A stretch of 64,000 nt of DNA from Mesostigma viride (Eukaryota; Streptophyta; Mesostigmatophyceae; Mesostigmatales; Mesostigmataceae). Positions 36,666 to 47,895 of this stretch are shown here, piece by piece (the first letter of the stretch is position 1; every line of letters starts with the position of its first letter). The position numbers and the translations under genes were made by a program. The stretch spans positions 67,501 to 131,500 of the forward strand of contig RPFO01001231.1 of the NCBI GenBank assembly GCA_009746045.1, written 5' to 3'. The notes beneath the pieces are model-generated. The model was not told where the DNA came from and made no database searches. It saw nothing but the letters and a program-made list of their open reading frames with translations.

Positions 36666-39600
36666 TTAAAAATTTTGCATAAGATCTATTTCTTGATTTT
36701 TATTTGATTTATGTACTTTATATACACCTATATCTAGACATAAAGATTGCAATTCACGTATCAGTACCTTAAAAGATTCTGGAGTGCCTGGCTTAGGAAT
36801 AGGTCGACCTTTAATAATAGCATTTAGAGCATCATTTCTGCCTTTCATATCATCTGATTTTATTGTAAGTAATTCTTGTAAAGTATAAGCAGCTCCAAAT
36901 CCTTCTAATGCCCAAACTTCCATTTCTCCTAAACGTTGACCACCATGTTTTGCTCTACCGCCAAGAGGTTGTTGAGTAACTAATGAATAAGGTCCTGTAG
37001 AACGAGCATGAATTTTATCATCTACTAAATGGACTAATTTAAGCATATAAGCTTTGCCAATTGTGACAGGTTGATCAAAAGATTCACCAGTTCTACCGTC
37101 AAATAATTTACTTTTTCCTGGTGATTGAATATTAAATAGCCAAGGGTAACCAGTCTTTTGTCTTGCTTCATATAATTTGGAATAAACTAAACCTCTAGAT
37201 GTTTCTTTCCCATACATTTCATCAAATGGCATCAGTTTATAATTTTCAGATAAGTATTCTCCAGCTAAACCTAATAAACATTCAAATACTTGTCCAACAT
37301 TCATTCTAGAAGGGACTCCTAATGGATTTAAAACCATATCAACAGGTGTTCCATCTTGTAAATATGGCATATCTTGTCGAGGTAAAATTTTTGAAATAAT
37401 TCCTTTATTACCATGCCGACCTGCCATTTTATCTCCAACTTGAATTTTTCTTTTTTGAGAAATTGAAACATGAACCATCATAATTACACCAGAAGGCAAT
37501 TCTTTTCCAGTTAATCTTCTCACATTTACAACTGTGCCAGAAACACCATTTGGTACTCTTAAAGATGAATCTCTAACATCACGTGCTTTTTCTCCAAAAA
37601 TAGCTCGTAACAATTTTCCTTCTGGATGTTGATCTAAATCTTCTTTAGGAGTTACTTTCCCAACCAAAATATCTCCTGATTCAACACGAGCTCCTGGAAT
37701 AACAATTCCATTATCATCTAAATTACGTAATAAATGATCATTAACATTAGGAATTTCTCTAGTGATTTTTTCAGGACCTAATTTTGTTTTTCTAGCATCT
37801 ACTTCATATTTTTCAATATGAATAGAAGTGTAAATATCTTCATAAACTAATTTTTCACTAATTAAAATAGCATCTTCAAAATTGTAACCTTCCCAAGGCA
37901 TATAAGCTACTAAAATATTTTGCCCTAAAGTCAACTCTCCATTTACTGTGGCAGATCCATCCGCTAAAATATCTCCTTTTTGTACCCATTCTCCTTGAGA
38001 AACGACTGGTTTTTGATTAATACATGTATCTTGATTTGATCTATTATATTTTTGTAAATAATATCTATCAATATGAGAATGTTGAATACCTTTTGCATTC
38101 ATTCTCAAACTGCGTACCAAAATAGTTTTTGAATCAACAGATATAACAATACCTTTGTGTCGACAGATAACTACAGTGCCTGAATCTAAAGCCACTTGTT
38201 CTTCAAAACCTGTCCCTACAATAGGTCGATTTGGTTTTAATAATGGAACAGCTTGTCTTTGCATATTAGAACCCATTAATGCTCTGTTGGCATCATCATG
38301 TTCCAAAAAGGGAATTAATGAAGTAGCTATTGAAATAGCTTGTGTTGGAGAAATCCCAACATAATCAACTTCTTCTGCTTTACTAGTAGTAAATTCTTGT
38401 TTATATCGGACAGGAACATAATTATTTTCAATACTAGAGTAACAAGAAAGTAATAAATCTCCTGGGGCGACTTTAAATTGATCTTCTTGATCTGGAGCTA
38501 GATAAATAGGTAACTCACTTTTTATCACTTTACGATTTTTTGTAATATAAAAAGGACTTTCCAAAAAACCATATTCATTTACTCTACTATGTGTAGCTAA
38601 AGATCCAATTAAACCGGCATTAGGACCTTCTGGCGTCTCTATAGGACAAATACGACCATAATGACTAGGATGTATATCACGCACTGCTAAACCAGCTCTT
38701 TCTCTACTTAAACCACCAGGTCCTAAACAACTTAATCTTCGTTTATGAGTAATTTCTGATAAAGGATTTGTTTGATCCATAAATTGTGATAATTGACTTG
38801 AACCAAAAAATTCTCTTATTGCACCAACTAAAGGTTTAGGATTTACTAAAGATGTCAAAGTCAAACTATCTGGTGATGATTCACCCATTCTTTTATAAAT
38901 CATTCTCTCTAGTCTACCGAGTCCTACTCGCACTTGATTTTGAATTAATTCACCTACGGATCTAACTCTTCTATTTTTTAAATGATCAATATCATCTAAA
39001 GTACCAATATTGAATTCTAAATTGATTAAATAATCGACAGCAGCCAAAATATCTTGTACAGTCAAAACTCTAATATTTTCTGGGATATTGAGTTGTAATT
39101 TTTTATTAATTTTATATCGACCAACTTTTCCCAAATCATAATATTTAGATTGAAAAAATCGTGATTCTAAAATTTCACGTGTGCTAAGTAATGTAGATGT
39201 ACTTTCATTTTCAAAATCATCATCATGTTGTATATCATTTTCAAGATAAGGATCTGTTTCTTGAATAGTTTTTTTCAAAAATTGTGGATATTTTAATGCA
39301 TCAAAAATTTCGTTTTTTGTTAACCCCATGGCTTTAAAAACGATCATAATTGAAACTTTACGTATTTTTCCAATTCTAGCCCAAATTAATCCATTTTTAT
39401 CTGTTTCTATTCTTAACCATGCGCCACGATTTGAAATAATAGTAGCACTATGAGTTTTTCTTCCTTTTTTATCAATTTCTCTTTTGTAATAAATTCCAGG
39501 ACTTCTAACTATTTGATTTACAATTACTCTTGAAGAACCATTAATAATAAAACTGCCTCTTCCCGTCATTAATGGTATTTCACCCAAAAATACATCTTGT

Positions 39601-39908
39601 TCTTGAATTTCTCCTGTTCTTTTATTAGTTAATTTGGCAGGTACATATAATTGACAAGTATAAGTACTTGCTCGTCTAATTGATGTTCTTTCATTATATT
39701 TCGGACGTTTTAATTTATATTTTTCTGGAAAAAATCTTAATTCTAAATTTTTTTTTGAATTACTAATCACAGAAAAATCTTTCAATTCTTCAATAAGTCC
39801 TTTTTTTAAAAAAATACGAAAACTTGAAAGCTGCATTTCAATAAGATCAGGAATTTTAAAGTCAAACGCAGTATTCGGTACCGGAGTGTATTCTTCTATT
39901 ATCATCAT
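36666..39908 (-). CDS. rpoB: RNA polymerase beta subunit
   Basis: 1080 residues. Conserved blocks include [55 protein letters not shown] and [19 protein letters not shown]. First gene of the rpoB-rpoC1-rpoC2 operon. The start has two adjacent ATGs; I take the first. Confidence 0.98.
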   Translation of the reverse strand: MMIIEEYTPVPNTAFDFKIPDLIEMQLSSFRIFLKKGLIEELKDFSVISNSKKNLELRFFPEKYKLKRPKYNERTSIRRASTYTCQLYVPAKLTNKRTGEIQEQDVFLGEIPLMTGRGSFIINGSSRVIVNQIVRSPGIYYKREIDKKGRKTHSATIISNRGAWLRIETDKNGLIWARIGKIRKVSIMIVFKAMGLTKNEIFDALKYPQFLKKTIQETDPYLENDIQHDDDFENESTSTLLSTREILESRFFQSKYYDLGKVGRYKINKKLQLNIPENIRVLTVQDILAAVDYLINLEFNIGTLDDIDHLKNRRVRSVGELIQNQVRVGLGRLERMIYKRMGESSPDSLTLTSLVNPKPLVGAIREFFGSSQLSQFMDQTNPLSEITHKRRLSCLGPGGLSRERAGLAVRDIHPSHYGRICPIETPEGPNAGLIGSLATHSRVNEYGFLESPFYITKNRKVIKSELPIYLAPDQEDQFKVAPGDLLLSCYSSIENNYVPVRYKQEFTTSKAEEVDYVGISPTQAISIATSLIPFLEHDDANRALMGSNMQRQAVPLLKPNRPIVGTGFEEQVALDSGTVVICRHKGIVISVDSKTILVRSLRMNAKGIQHSHIDRYYLQKYNRSNQDTCINQKPVVSQGEWVQKGDILADGSATVNGELTLGQNILVAYMPWEGYNFEDAILISEKLVYEDIYTSIHIEKYEVDARKTKLGPEKITREIPNVNDHLLRNLDDNGIVIPGARVESGDILVGKVTPKEDLDQHPEGKLLRAIFGEKARDVRDSSLRVPNGVSGTVVNVRRLTGKELPSGVIMMVHVSISQKRKIQVGDKMAGRHGNKGIISKILPRQDMPYLQDGTPVDMVLNPLGVPSRMNVGQVFECLLGLAGEYLSENYKLMPFDEMYGKETSRGLVYSKLYEARQKTGYPWLFNIQSPGKSKLFDGRTGESFDQPVTIGKAYMLKLVHLVDDKIHARSTGPYSLVTQQPLGGRAKHGGQRLGEMEVWALEGFGAAYTLQELLTIKSDDMKGRNDALNAIIKGRPIPKPGTPESFKVLIRELQSLCLDIGVYKVHKSNKNQEIDLMQNF

Positions 39909-40333
39909 TAATTGGAAATTCCTCTACAGAAAAACACAAATAGTATTTTTTGCTTTTTTAAACAAAAAAAATATGAAAACATAATTTATAAGTTACTTTA
40001 ACTAAATCTATTTTTTGTTATAATTGAATAAATAGAATACAATATAAAAAAAACTATTTACAATTTTTTTTATCACATATAGAATAGTTATATAATTTCT
40101 ATTTATTTTTATAATAAATAATGAAAAAAAAAAAGAATATAATGTTATTCTTTATAATGTATAGCAATCATTAAATAAATGGAAATTATTTTTATTAATT
40201 TAATTAATATTGATTTTTATGTTATTTTAATTGAAAAAATTTGTTTATAAAACATAATAGAAATGTTTTTTGTAGAAATTAAAATAATTTTATTAGAAAT
40301 GTTTTAGTAGTAAATAGAAAAAATCTTTATGGC
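39909..40333. other. Divergent intergenic region rpoB-trnC
   Basis: 425 very AT-rich bases expected to hold the rpoB promoter (minus) and the trnC promoter (plus). No ORF, tRNA or strong repeat seen. Confidence 0.5.
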
Positions 40334-40405
40334 GGCGGTATAGCCAAGTGGTAAGGCAGAAGATTGCAAATCTTTTATCCCCCAGTTCGAATCTGGGTGC
40401 CGCCT
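40334..40405 (+). tRNA. trnC(gca): tRNA-Cys(GCA)
   Basis: 72 bases. Acceptor GGCGGTA/TGCCGCC and discriminator U73 are typical of Cys. Stem GAAGA/TCTTT encloses TTGCAAA, anticodon GCA. The preceding bases GGC extend the GGC repeat and could mislead 5' end calls. Confidence 0.94.
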
Positions 40406-40780
40406 TAATCAATTGTGAAGAATGTAACTTGATAAGGATAATAAAATTTAGTTGTTGGCCCATTTATTATATCTAAAAAAATAAATTTCTTTATGCTGCT
40501 ACATTTATGTCCTGACATGTTAAGAGATATTTTTCACATAATAATGGGCTTCTTTATATGATATAACATATATAAGAAATAAATCAAGCAACTATAATTA
40601 TTACTTATGTAATAATTGAAATAAATATATTTCAGTTTCTTTTTTATTATTTAATTAATAATATATATATTATTAAGTATTCATTGAATAATTCAATGGA
40701 TTATTTGTTAATAATATTTAATATTGGCAGTGCTAAAAACTACTGTTACTATGATATCTAAATTTTAAAGAGGCACTTGT
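40406..40780. other. Intergenic region trnC-petN
   Basis: 375 bases. GCCCATTTATT near 40459 and AATAATGGGC near 40540-40549 are complementary with a bulge and enclose about 70 bases, so a long-range hairpin is possible. The petN promoter probably lies in the second half. Confidence 0.4.
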
Positions 40781-40870
40781 ATGGATATAATTAGTTTAGG
40801 TTGGGTTTTTTTAATGGTATTTTTTAGTTTTTCTTTATCTCTAGTCGTTTGGGCAAGAAATGGTCTTTAA
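40781..40870 (+). CDS. petN: Cytochrome b6f subunit VIII
   Basis: 29 residues, [20 protein letters not shown]... ending VVWARNGL. It is a full-length PetN with one membrane span, found next to trnC as in land plants. It is needed for b6f assembly. Confidence 0.95.
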   Translation: MDIISLGWVFLMVFFSFSLSLVVWARNGL

Positions 40871-40930
40871 TATTTTTGAAAAAATATTGATTATTCTATA
40901 ATATCATTCCATTTGACACTTAAAAAAATA

Positions 40931-41020
40931 ATGCCATTGAATCAATCTACAAATTTATAAAAATTGGAGATTATATAATATATGTATTTAAATTTAAATA
41001 CATATAGGCTTCAATGGCAT
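40931..41020. repeat. Nested inverted repeats between petN and psb30
   Basis: The outer arms ATGCCATTGAA (40931-40941) and TTCAATGGCAT (41010-41020) enclose a perfect 24-bp palindrome (40981-41004). The element lies between convergent petN and psb30 and probably serves as a bidirectional 3' end. Confidence 0.6.
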
Positions 41021-41148
41021 AAAAAATAGTATTTATTTTTTTTAATTAATATTTAAAATAACATACCTTATAAAAAAAATTAAGAAAAAATTTTTCCCTT
41101 AATTTTTTGATTACTAGGGTCTCATAGATTTTTAATTATAAGAATATA

Positions 41149-41250
41149 TTAAAGATTACCTTTTTGAGAAGCTAATAAAAGAACAATAATAGGACCAGCT
41201 AATACAATCAGTGATAAAGAGCCTAATTGTACAACGACTTCTAAATTCAT
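41149..41250 (-). CDS. psb30: Photosystem II protein Psb30 (Ycf12)
   Basis: 33 residues, MNLEVVVQLGSLSLIVLAGP..., ending LLASQKGNL. One membrane span with the conserved AGPIIV core. It associates with the PSII periphery near cytochrome b559. Absent from angiosperm plastids. Confidence 0.94.
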   Translation of the reverse strand: MNLEVVVQLGSLSLIVLAGPIIVLLLASQKGNL

Positions 41251-41569
41251 ATTAATTAACCTTCTAGTTTTTCGTTATTTTTTACAAATATCACTTAATA
41301 ACAAAATAGTAAACTATTTGTCAAAAAATTTTTATTTTTGTATAAAAATATTATCATATATCTTATATCAATTAACTTGACTTTTTTTATTATTTTTGAC
41401 TTTTGGTAAAAATTGCATCAATTACACGTATTGGCTTTGGAAAGAATTTTTTTTCTTTAAATAATAAATTTATTATTTTTTTGTACACCAACAATTCTAT
41501 AAAAAAAAGTAATTTATAAAAATATATTAGTATTATTTATATAACTCATGTACAAGGAGACTAGTTGAT
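41251..41569. other. Intergenic region psb30-psaM
   Basis: 319 AT-rich bases between divergent genes, so it should contain promoters for both. AAGGAGA at 41554-41560 is the psaM ribosome-binding site. Nothing else was recognised. Confidence 0.5.
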
Positions 41570-41662
41570 ATGATTTCTGATATACAAATTATGGTGGCTT
41601 TATTTGCTGCATTATTTACAGGAATATTAGCACTAAGATTAGGAACAGAATTATATAAATAG
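41570..41662 (+). CDS. psaM: Photosystem I subunit XII (M)
   Basis: 30 residues, [20 protein letters not shown]..., ending RLGTELYK. It matches PsaM of cyanobacteria and algae. PsaM helps hold PSI trimers or antenna. Lost in angiosperms. Confidence 0.95.
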   Translation: MISDIQIMVALFAALFTGILALRLGTELYK

Positions 41663-41776
41663 ATTTTGAAAAATCTACCATATACATTATATTTATTTGC
41701 TAAATCAAATATTTTCAAATATATCTTAATTTGTTAAGATAAAATATTTTTTAGCTGATTTGCAAAATAAATAGAA

Positions 41777-41838
41777 TTTCTTTCTAGCTAAGTGAAGAAA
41801 CAATAAATTTATTGTGGCTTCTCTTGGCTAGAAAGAAA
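41777..41838 (+). terminator. psaM 3' long imperfect palindrome
   Basis: 31-base arms (41777-41807 and 41808-41838) pair with four mismatches. The outer 12 bp (TTTCTTTCTAGC/GCTAGAAAGAAA) are perfect. It lies ~115 bases past psaM and before trnS. Confidence 0.65.
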
Positions 41839-41979
41839 GATTTACATACATAGTATGCATAACTACATGAAAATTTAATTGCTATTACATAATTTACATT
41901 ACATAATATGTAGACTTTTTTCATCTAATTATGTTACATTCTTCCTTGCAAGTCCATTAGACTAATTGCAAGATTATCA

Positions 41980-42068
41980 GGAGAAGTGGCTGAGTGGTCG
42001 AAAGCGCCAGATTGCTAATCTGTTGTACGAAATATATCGTACCGAGGGTTCGAATCCCTCCTTCTCCG
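41980..42068 (+). tRNA. trnS(gcu): tRNA-Ser(GCU)
   Basis: 89-base class II tRNA. Acceptor GGAGAAG/CTTCTCC, discriminator G. Loop TTGCTAA gives anticodon GCU. The variable arm GTACGA...TCGTAC forms a clear stem. Confidence 0.95.
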
Positions 42069-42120
42069 TTTTTTTTTCACGTTAATATAACGTAAATTTT
42101 GAATTAATTTATTTTAAAAA

Positions 42121-42237
42121 TTATTCAATATCTTTTCTTTTAGGATTACGTCCTGTATCACTAGAAAGAAAACCAAAAATAAATAGTGAAACAAAGAAGA
42201 TTACTACAGTATATACAAATATTTTTAACGTTAACAT
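42121..42237 (-). CDS. psbI: Photosystem II protein I
   Basis: 38 residues, [20 protein letters not shown]..., ending [10 protein letters not shown]. One membrane span plus the conserved stromal tail. It is next to trnS(gcu) as in land plants, but on the opposite strand to it. Confidence 0.96.
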   Translation of the reverse strand: MLTLKIFVYTVVIFFVSLFIFGFLSSDTGRNPKRKDIE

Positions 42238-42607
42238 TATTAAATCTCCAAAATAATTGGTAAAAAGAAAGAATATTTATTTTATAATACCTTATGCAAT
42301 CATACTAAACTATAAATAAATCTTATTTAAGATTTAGCTTTGTATTAAAAAATAACATATGCAATTTAATAATTAATATCAGTTAATTAATAACTAATAA
42401 TTAATCACATCAATTGATTTTTTTATGAAATCATTTATCATTTTAGATGAAATTAGAAAAAAATATCTATTTTTTTCGTAATCAATCTTGAATGGTAGCG
42501 AAATAATCATAGTATGGTTATATTAATATATTATGTTTTTGAAATTTAAAAATTCATGCAAATATATTTTCTTTTTTTGATTTCTATCATGAAAATCATT
42601 TGTAAAA
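42238..42607. other. Intergenic region psbI-trnS(cga)
   Basis: 370 AT-rich bases upstream of psbI, which probably include its promoter. No ORF, tRNA or notable repeat seen. Confidence 0.45.
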
Positions 42608-42695
42608 AGGAAAGAGAGGGATTTGAACCCTCGTTAGTTAATTAAACTAAAACAGTTTTCGAAACTGTCACAATAAACCACTCTGTCATCTTTCC
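42608..42695 (-). tRNA. trnS(cga): tRNA-Ser(CGA)
   Basis: 88-base class II tRNA. Stem ACAGT/ACTGT encloses TTCGAAA, anticodon CGA. Acceptor GGAAAGA/TCTTTCC is perfect, with a TTAGTT...AACTAA variable arm. The D stem is short (ACA/TGT). Land-plant plastids lack this isoacceptor and read UCG with tRNA-Ser(UGA). Confidence 0.9.
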
Positions 42696-43128
42696 TACAT
42701 TTGAGGCAAGATATAATAGTTTAGTTACAAATTAACTAAAAATATATTATCTACTTTTTAATAACTTATTAATTTACTATCGAGAACATAGATTGATTTT
42801 TTTGTTTTAGTAATTTTTTTTACATCTATTAATTAGATCATTGTAATTTGTTAGAATGTGTTCTAATGTTTTTTTATTTTCATTAAATAATACATCTAAT
42901 TTTGCAAAAGGTTATAAGTAAAAAGATAATTTTCTATTCAAAAATGTATAGAATATTATTATATACATTCAATTTTTTCTGACACATATTATAAAATTGT
43001 TATTTGCTAGTTATAGTTTAATGTTTTAATAAATAAGAATGATATTGAATTATATATAACTTGTTTTAAGTTCATTAGAGTTTTTTTTTAACTCTAATGA
43101 ACAGAAATTTATTTTAGAAATGAATTTA
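42696..43128. other. Intergenic region trnS(cga)-psbK
   Basis: 433 AT-rich bases. A short inverted repeat (GTTCATTAGAG/CTCTAATGAAC, about 43071-43102) lies just beyond the psbK stop and may be its 3' hairpin. No gene seen. Confidence 0.45.
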
Positions 43129-43272
43129 TTATCTAAAACTTACAGATGCTTGCCAAACGAAAGCTAATAATAAAAATAAAAGAGGAATAACTGGAAGTAC
43201 ATCTACAAGTGGATCAAACATAGCATAAGCTTCAGGTAGCTTAGCCAGAATCATATCAAAACCTATATTCAT
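43129..43272 (-). CDS. psbK: Photosystem II protein K
   Basis: 47 residues from the ATG at 43272, including the processed region [20 protein letters not shown] and the tail [11 protein letters not shown]. The ~10-residue leader matches the length of cyanobacterial PsbK precursors. The frame stays open upstream to an ATG at 43341 and a TTG at 43347. A GGAGGG motif lies ~30 bases upstream of the chosen start, so a longer leader cannot be excluded. Confidence 0.92.
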   Translation of the reverse strand: MNIGFDMILAKLPEAYAMFDPLVDVLPVIPLLFLLLAFVWQASVSFR

Positions 43273-43532
43273 ATTAAAACCTATTATAGTCAATATAAAA
43301 ACCCTCCAAGAGATATTGTAATGCAGTTCTAAGAAAAACATATACAAAATTCTCTAATGCTTTATATGAAAAAGTAATAAATATGTAAATTTTTATCTAA
43401 AACAAATGTATACTTTTCATTTATTTAAGTAAGATCTTATCAAACAAGTATAACAAGAACAATATTATGTAGGGGAATATTTTTTTTTATCACAAAATAT
43501 TTTTTTTAAGTTCTTTATAAGATGTTCAAAAA

Positions 43533-43604
43533 CTGGGGTGGAAGGATTCGAACCTCCGAATAGCGATGTCAAAAACCGCTGCCTTACCACTTGGCGACAC
43601 CCCA
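43533..43604 (-). tRNA. trnQ(uug): tRNA-Gln(UUG)
   Basis: 72 bases. Acceptor begins with the U1-A72 pair typical of tRNA-Gln, discriminator G. Loop TTTTGAC gives anticodon UUG. It is next to psbK, a conserved plastid linkage. Confidence 0.93.
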
Positions 43605-43817
43605 ATATATAAAATCATTGTCGTCAGAATAAATCTTCTAATTTATTCTGTCAAGTCTATGAAATTATAACATCAACGATTTTTTTATGTATGTGATTAA
43701 CTAAAACATTTTAATTAAAAATAGTAAGCCTTATAGCAAAAAACAAATCTTACCATAGCATATATTCTATTTTATTTTATAGTATTATATGATCAAATTG
43801 TATTTGAGGAAATAATT

Positions 43818-45347
43818 ATGAAGTTAGCATATTGGATGTACGCAGGCCCTGCACATATTGGAACTTTACGTGTTGCAAGTTCTTTCAAAAATGTCCATGC
43901 AATTATGCATGCTCCTTTAGGAGACGATTATTTTAATGTAATGCGTTCTATGTTAGAAAGAGAAAGAGATTTTACTCCTGTAACAGCGAGTATAGTAGAT
44001 AGACATGTATTAGCACGTGGATCTCAAAACAAAGTTGTAGATAATATTACGAGAAAAGATAAAGAAGAACGTCCCGATTTAATTGTTTTAACTCCAACAT
44101 GCACATCAAGTATTTTACAAGAAGATTTACAAAATTTTGTAAATAGAGCATCTATGAATTCTAATTCCGATGTAATTTTGGCAGATGTCAATCATTATCG
44201 TGTGAATGAATTACAAGCTGCTGATCGTACATTAGAACAAGTTGTTAGATTTTATATTGAAAAAGCTAAGAATAATAATGATTTAGATCTTATAAAAACA
44301 ACAAAACCATCTGCTAATATCATTGGTATTTTCACTTTAGGTTTTCATAATCAACATGATTGTAGAGAATTAAAAAGATTATTACAAGATTTAGGGATTC
44401 AAATTAATGAAGTTATTCCAGAAGGTGGATCAGTATCAAATTTAAAAAAATTACCAAAAGCTTGGTTTAATTTAGTTCCTTATAGAGAAGTAGGCTTAAT
44501 GACAGCCATTTATTTAGAAAAAGAATTCAAGATGCCATACGTATCTACTACACCTATGGGTGTCGTAGATACAGGTAGCTGTATCAAAGAAATTGAAAAT
44601 ATTATTAATTCTTATACACAAGATAAAATTTCTTATGATGAATATATTGATAAACAAACTCGTTTTGTTTCTCAAGCTGCTTGGTTTTCTCGTTCGATTG
44701 ACTGCCAAAATTTGACAGGCAAAAAAGCTGTGGTTTTCGGAGATGCTACGCATGCTGCATCTATGACAAGAATTTTATCAAAAGAAATGGGTATTTATGT
44801 GATATGTGCTGGCACATATTGTACACATGATGCAGATTGGTTTAAAGAACAAGTACAGGGTTATTGTGATGAAGTATTAATTACTGATAATCATACAGAA
44901 GTTGGAGATTTAATCGCACGAGTAGAACCAGCTGCAATTTTTGGCACGCAAATGGAACGTCATATTGGTAAGCGTTTAAATATTCCTTGTGGCGTTATTT
45001 CTGCTCCTGTTCATATTCAAAATTTTCCTTTGGGTTATAGACCATTTTTGGGTTATGAAGGCACAAATCAAATTGCAGATCTAGTTTATAATTCTTTCAC
45101 ATTGGGTATGGAAGATCATTTACTAGAAATTTTTGGCGGTCATGATACCAAAGAAGTAATTACTAAAGGGTTATCAACTGATTCAGAATTAAGATGGACA
45201 AGTGAAAGTGAAAACGAGTTGCGCAAAATTCCTGGATTTGTGAGAGGAAAAATAAAACGTAATACAGAAAAATTTGCACGTCAAAATAATGTTACTGAAA
45301 TTACTGTAGAAATTATGTATGCAGCTAAAGAAGCTATGAATGCTTAA
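43818..45347 (+). CDS. chlB: Light-independent protochlorophyllide reductase subunit B
   Basis: 509 residues. ChlB forms the catalytic NB heterotetramer of dark-operative protochlorophyllide reductase with ChlN. The nitrogenase-like segments [33 protein letters not shown] and [10 protein letters not shown] are visible, with a C-terminal domain ([20 protein letters not shown]). It indicates chlorophyll synthesis in darkness. chlL and chlN are not in this window. Confidence 0.98.
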   Translation: MKLAYWMYAGPAHIGTLRVASSFKNVHAIMHAPLGDDYFNVMRSMLERERDFTPVTASIVDRHVLARGSQNKVVDNITRKDKEERPDLIVLTPTCTSSILQEDLQNFVNRASMNSNSDVILADVNHYRVNELQAADRTLEQVVRFYIEKAKNNNDLDLIKTTKPSANIIGIFTLGFHNQHDCRELKRLLQDLGIQINEVIPEGGSVSNLKKLPKAWFNLVPYREVGLMTAIYLEKEFKMPYVSTTPMGVVDTGSCIKEIENIINSYTQDKISYDEYIDKQTRFVSQAAWFSRSIDCQNLTGKKAVVFGDATHAASMTRILSKEMGIYVICAGTYCTHDADWFKEQVQGYCDEVLITDNHTEVGDLIARVEPAAIFGTQMERHIGKRLNIPCGVISAPVHIQNFPLGYRPFLGYEGTNQIADLVYNSFTLGMEDHLLEIFGGHDTKEVITKGLSTDSELRWTSESENELRKIPGFVRGKIKRNTEKFARQNNVTEITVEIMYAAKEAMNA

Positions 45348-45378
45348 TAAATAATTATTGAAAATAAATATAATTTTT

Positions 45379-45414
45379 AATGAGTGTTGATTTATAAAAA
45401 AATCAACACTCATT
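45379..45414 (+). terminator. chlB 3' stem-loop
   Basis: 15-bp perfect arms (45379-45393 and 45400-45414) with a 6-base A/T loop, ~30 bases past the chlB stop. Confidence 0.7.
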
Positions 45415-45626
45415 ATTTTGTGTCCATAAAGCACTAAATTCATGTGTCATAATTCAGACATGAAAGCTCACTTTAGATAGTCTATATTTTATAAATGTTC
45501 AAGTCATAGACTTTTAATAAATAGGTTCACTTATATAAGTGGAATTCAAATAACAGATTAACTATTTTACTCATTAATATAGAGGTGAGTTTTTTTTGTG
45601 CCTCATCTAAAAAGAGGAGAATCTCC

Positions 45627-47879
45627 ATGACAATTAGTCCACCGGAGCGAGAGGCCAATGGAAAGATAGTAGTTGATCGTGATCCTGTAAAAACATCTTT
45701 TGAAAGATGGGGAAAACCAGGTCACTTTTCTCGTAGTCTTGCAAAAGGACCAAACACTACTACTTGGATTTGGAATCTTCATGCAGATGCGCATGATTTT
45801 GATAGTCATACCAATGATCTTGAAGATATTTCTCGAAAAGTATTTAGCGCACATTTCGGCCAATTGGCTGTAATTTTTATTTGGCTAAGTGGTATGTATT
45901 TCCACGGAGCTCGTTTTTCTAATTACGAAGCTTGGCTAAGTGATCCAACCCATATCAAACCAAGTGCTCAAGTTGTTTGGCCAATTGTAGGTCAAGAAAT
46001 TTTGAATGGTGATGTTGGTGGTGGATTCCAAGGAGTTCAAATTACTTCTGGTTTTTTCCAACTTTGGCGTGCAAGTGGTATTGTAAATGAACAACAATTA
46101 TACACTACTGCTATTGGAGGATTAATCGCAGCTGGATTAATGTTTTTTGCAGGATGGTTCCATTACCATAAAGCTGCTCCTAAATTAGAGTGGTTTCAAA
46201 ATGCAGAATCCATGATGAATCACCATTTAGCAGGTTTATTAGGTTTAGGATCTTTATCTTGGGCTGGCCATCAAATTCATGTTTCATTACCTGTGAATCA
46301 ATTATTAGATGCTGGTGTAGATCCAAAAGAAATTCCTTTACCTCATGAATTTGTAATGAATAGAGAACTAATGGCTCAACTATATCCTAGTTTTGCTAAA
46401 GGTTTAGCACCTTTCTTTACTTTAAATTGGGGTGAATATTCAGATTTCTTAACCTTCCGCGGTGGTTTAAATCCAGTAACAGGTGGCTTATGGTTAACTG
46501 ATACTGTACATCATCATGTAGCTATTGCTGTTTTATTCATTGTTGCTGGTCATATGTACCGTACTAATTGGGGTATTGGCCATAGCATGAAAGAAATTTT
46601 AGAAGCTCATAAAGGACCTTTTACAGGCGAAGGCCATAAAGGTTTATATGAAATTTTGACAACTTCTTGGCATGCACAATTAGGTTTAAATTTAGCTTTA
46701 ATGGGTTCTTTAAGCATAATCGTAGCTCATCATATGTATGCTATGCCTCCATATCCATATTTAGCTACTGATTATGGCACTCAATTATCACTTTTTACAC
46801 ATCACATGTGGATTGGTGGATTCTGTATAGTTGGTGGTGCTGCTCATGCTGCGATATTCATGGTAAGAGATTATGATCCAACTAATAATTATAACAACCT
46901 ATTAGATCGTGTAATTCGTCATAGAGATGCAATTATTTCTCATTTAAATTGGGTATGTATCTTTTTAGGTTTCCATAGTTTTGGTTTATATATTCATAAC
47001 GATACTATGTCTGCTCTAGGACGTCCTCAAGACATGTTCTCTGATACAGCAATTCAATTACAACCTGTATTTGCACAATTTGTGCAAAATAGAAACTATT
47101 TAGCACCAGGTTTTAGTGCTCCTAATGCATTAGCTAGTAGTAGTGCTGTTTGGGGAGGTGACGTAGTTGCAGTAGGTGGTAAAGTAGCAATGATGCCTAT
47201 CCAATTAGGTACATCTGATTTCTTAGTACATCATATTCATGCATTTACTATTCATGTCACTGTATTAATTCTATTAAAAGGTGTTCTTTTTGCACGTAGT
47301 TCACGTTTAATTCCAGACAAAGCAAATCTTGGATTTAGATTCCCTTGTGATGGTCCTGGTCGCGGTGGTACTTGTCAAGTTTCTGCTTGGGATCATGTGT
47401 TTTTAGGTCTTTTCTGGATGTATAACTGTCTATCTATTGTAATTTTCCATTTTAGTTGGAAAATGCAATCTGATGTATGGGGATCTGTAACTGCACAAGG
47501 TGTATCTCATATTACAGGTGGTAATTTTGCACAAAGTGCTAATACCATTAATGGTTGGTTAAGAGATTTCTTATGGGCTCAAGCTTCTCAAGTTATTCAG
47601 TCCTATGGATCTGCTCTTTCTGCTTATGGTTTAATGTTCTTAGGCGCTCACTTTGTTTGGGCATTTAGTTTAATGTTCTTATTTAGTGGCCGTGGCTATT
47701 GGCAAGAATTAATTGAGTCTATTGTTTGGGCTCATAACAAATTAAAAGTCGCACCTGCAATTCAGCCAAGAGCTTTGAGTATTACTCAAGGACGTGCTGT
47801 GGGAGTGGCTCATTATCTTTTAGGTGGAATTGCTACTACGTGGGCATTCTTCCTTGCAAGAATCATTGCTGTAGGTTAG
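45627..47879 (+). CDS. psaA: Photosystem I P700 apoprotein A1
   Basis: 750 residues from the ATG at 45627 ([20 protein letters not shown]), preceded by GAGGAG. The frame is open 14 codons further upstream from a GTG, which the family does not need. Eleven membrane spans, the FX iron-sulphur motif [18 protein letters not shown] and the C-terminal quinone/P700 region are present. The gene is continuous, neither trans-spliced nor split. Confidence 0.99.
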   Translation: MTISPPEREANGKIVVDRDPVKTSFERWGKPGHFSRSLAKGPNTTTWIWNLHADAHDFDSHTNDLEDISRKVFSAHFGQLAVIFIWLSGMYFHGARFSNYEAWLSDPTHIKPSAQVVWPIVGQEILNGDVGGGFQGVQITSGFFQLWRASGIVNEQQLYTTAIGGLIAAGLMFFAGWFHYHKAAPKLEWFQNAESMMNHHLAGLLGLGSLSWAGHQIHVSLPVNQLLDAGVDPKEIPLPHEFVMNRELMAQLYPSFAKGLAPFFTLNWGEYSDFLTFRGGLNPVTGGLWLTDTVHHHVAIAVLFIVAGHMYRTNWGIGHSMKEILEAHKGPFTGEGHKGLYEILTTSWHAQLGLNLALMGSLSIIVAHHMYAMPPYPYLATDYGTQLSLFTHHMWIGGFCIVGGAAHAAIFMVRDYDPTNNYNNLLDRVIRHRDAIISHLNWVCIFLGFHSFGLYIHNDTMSALGRPQDMFSDTAIQLQPVFAQFVQNRNYLAPGFSAPNALASSSAVWGGDVVAVGGKVAMMPIQLGTSDFLVHHIHAFTIHVTVLILLKGVLFARSSRLIPDKANLGFRFPCDGPGRGGTCQVSAWDHVFLGLFWMYNCLSIVIFHFSWKMQSDVWGSVTAQGVSHITGGNFAQSANTINGWLRDFLWAQASQVIQSYGSALSAYGLMFLGAHFVWAFSLMFLFSGRGYWQELIESIVWAHNKLKVAPAIQPRALSITQGRAVGVAHYLLGGIATTWAFFLARIIAVG

Positions 47880-47895
47880 GCTAGGAGAATATAAA

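Noticed and set aside
45585..45626. Upstream GTG start for psaA
   Set aside because: The conserved N terminus MTISPPERE starts at 45627 with GAGGAG just before it; the extension is not part of the family.
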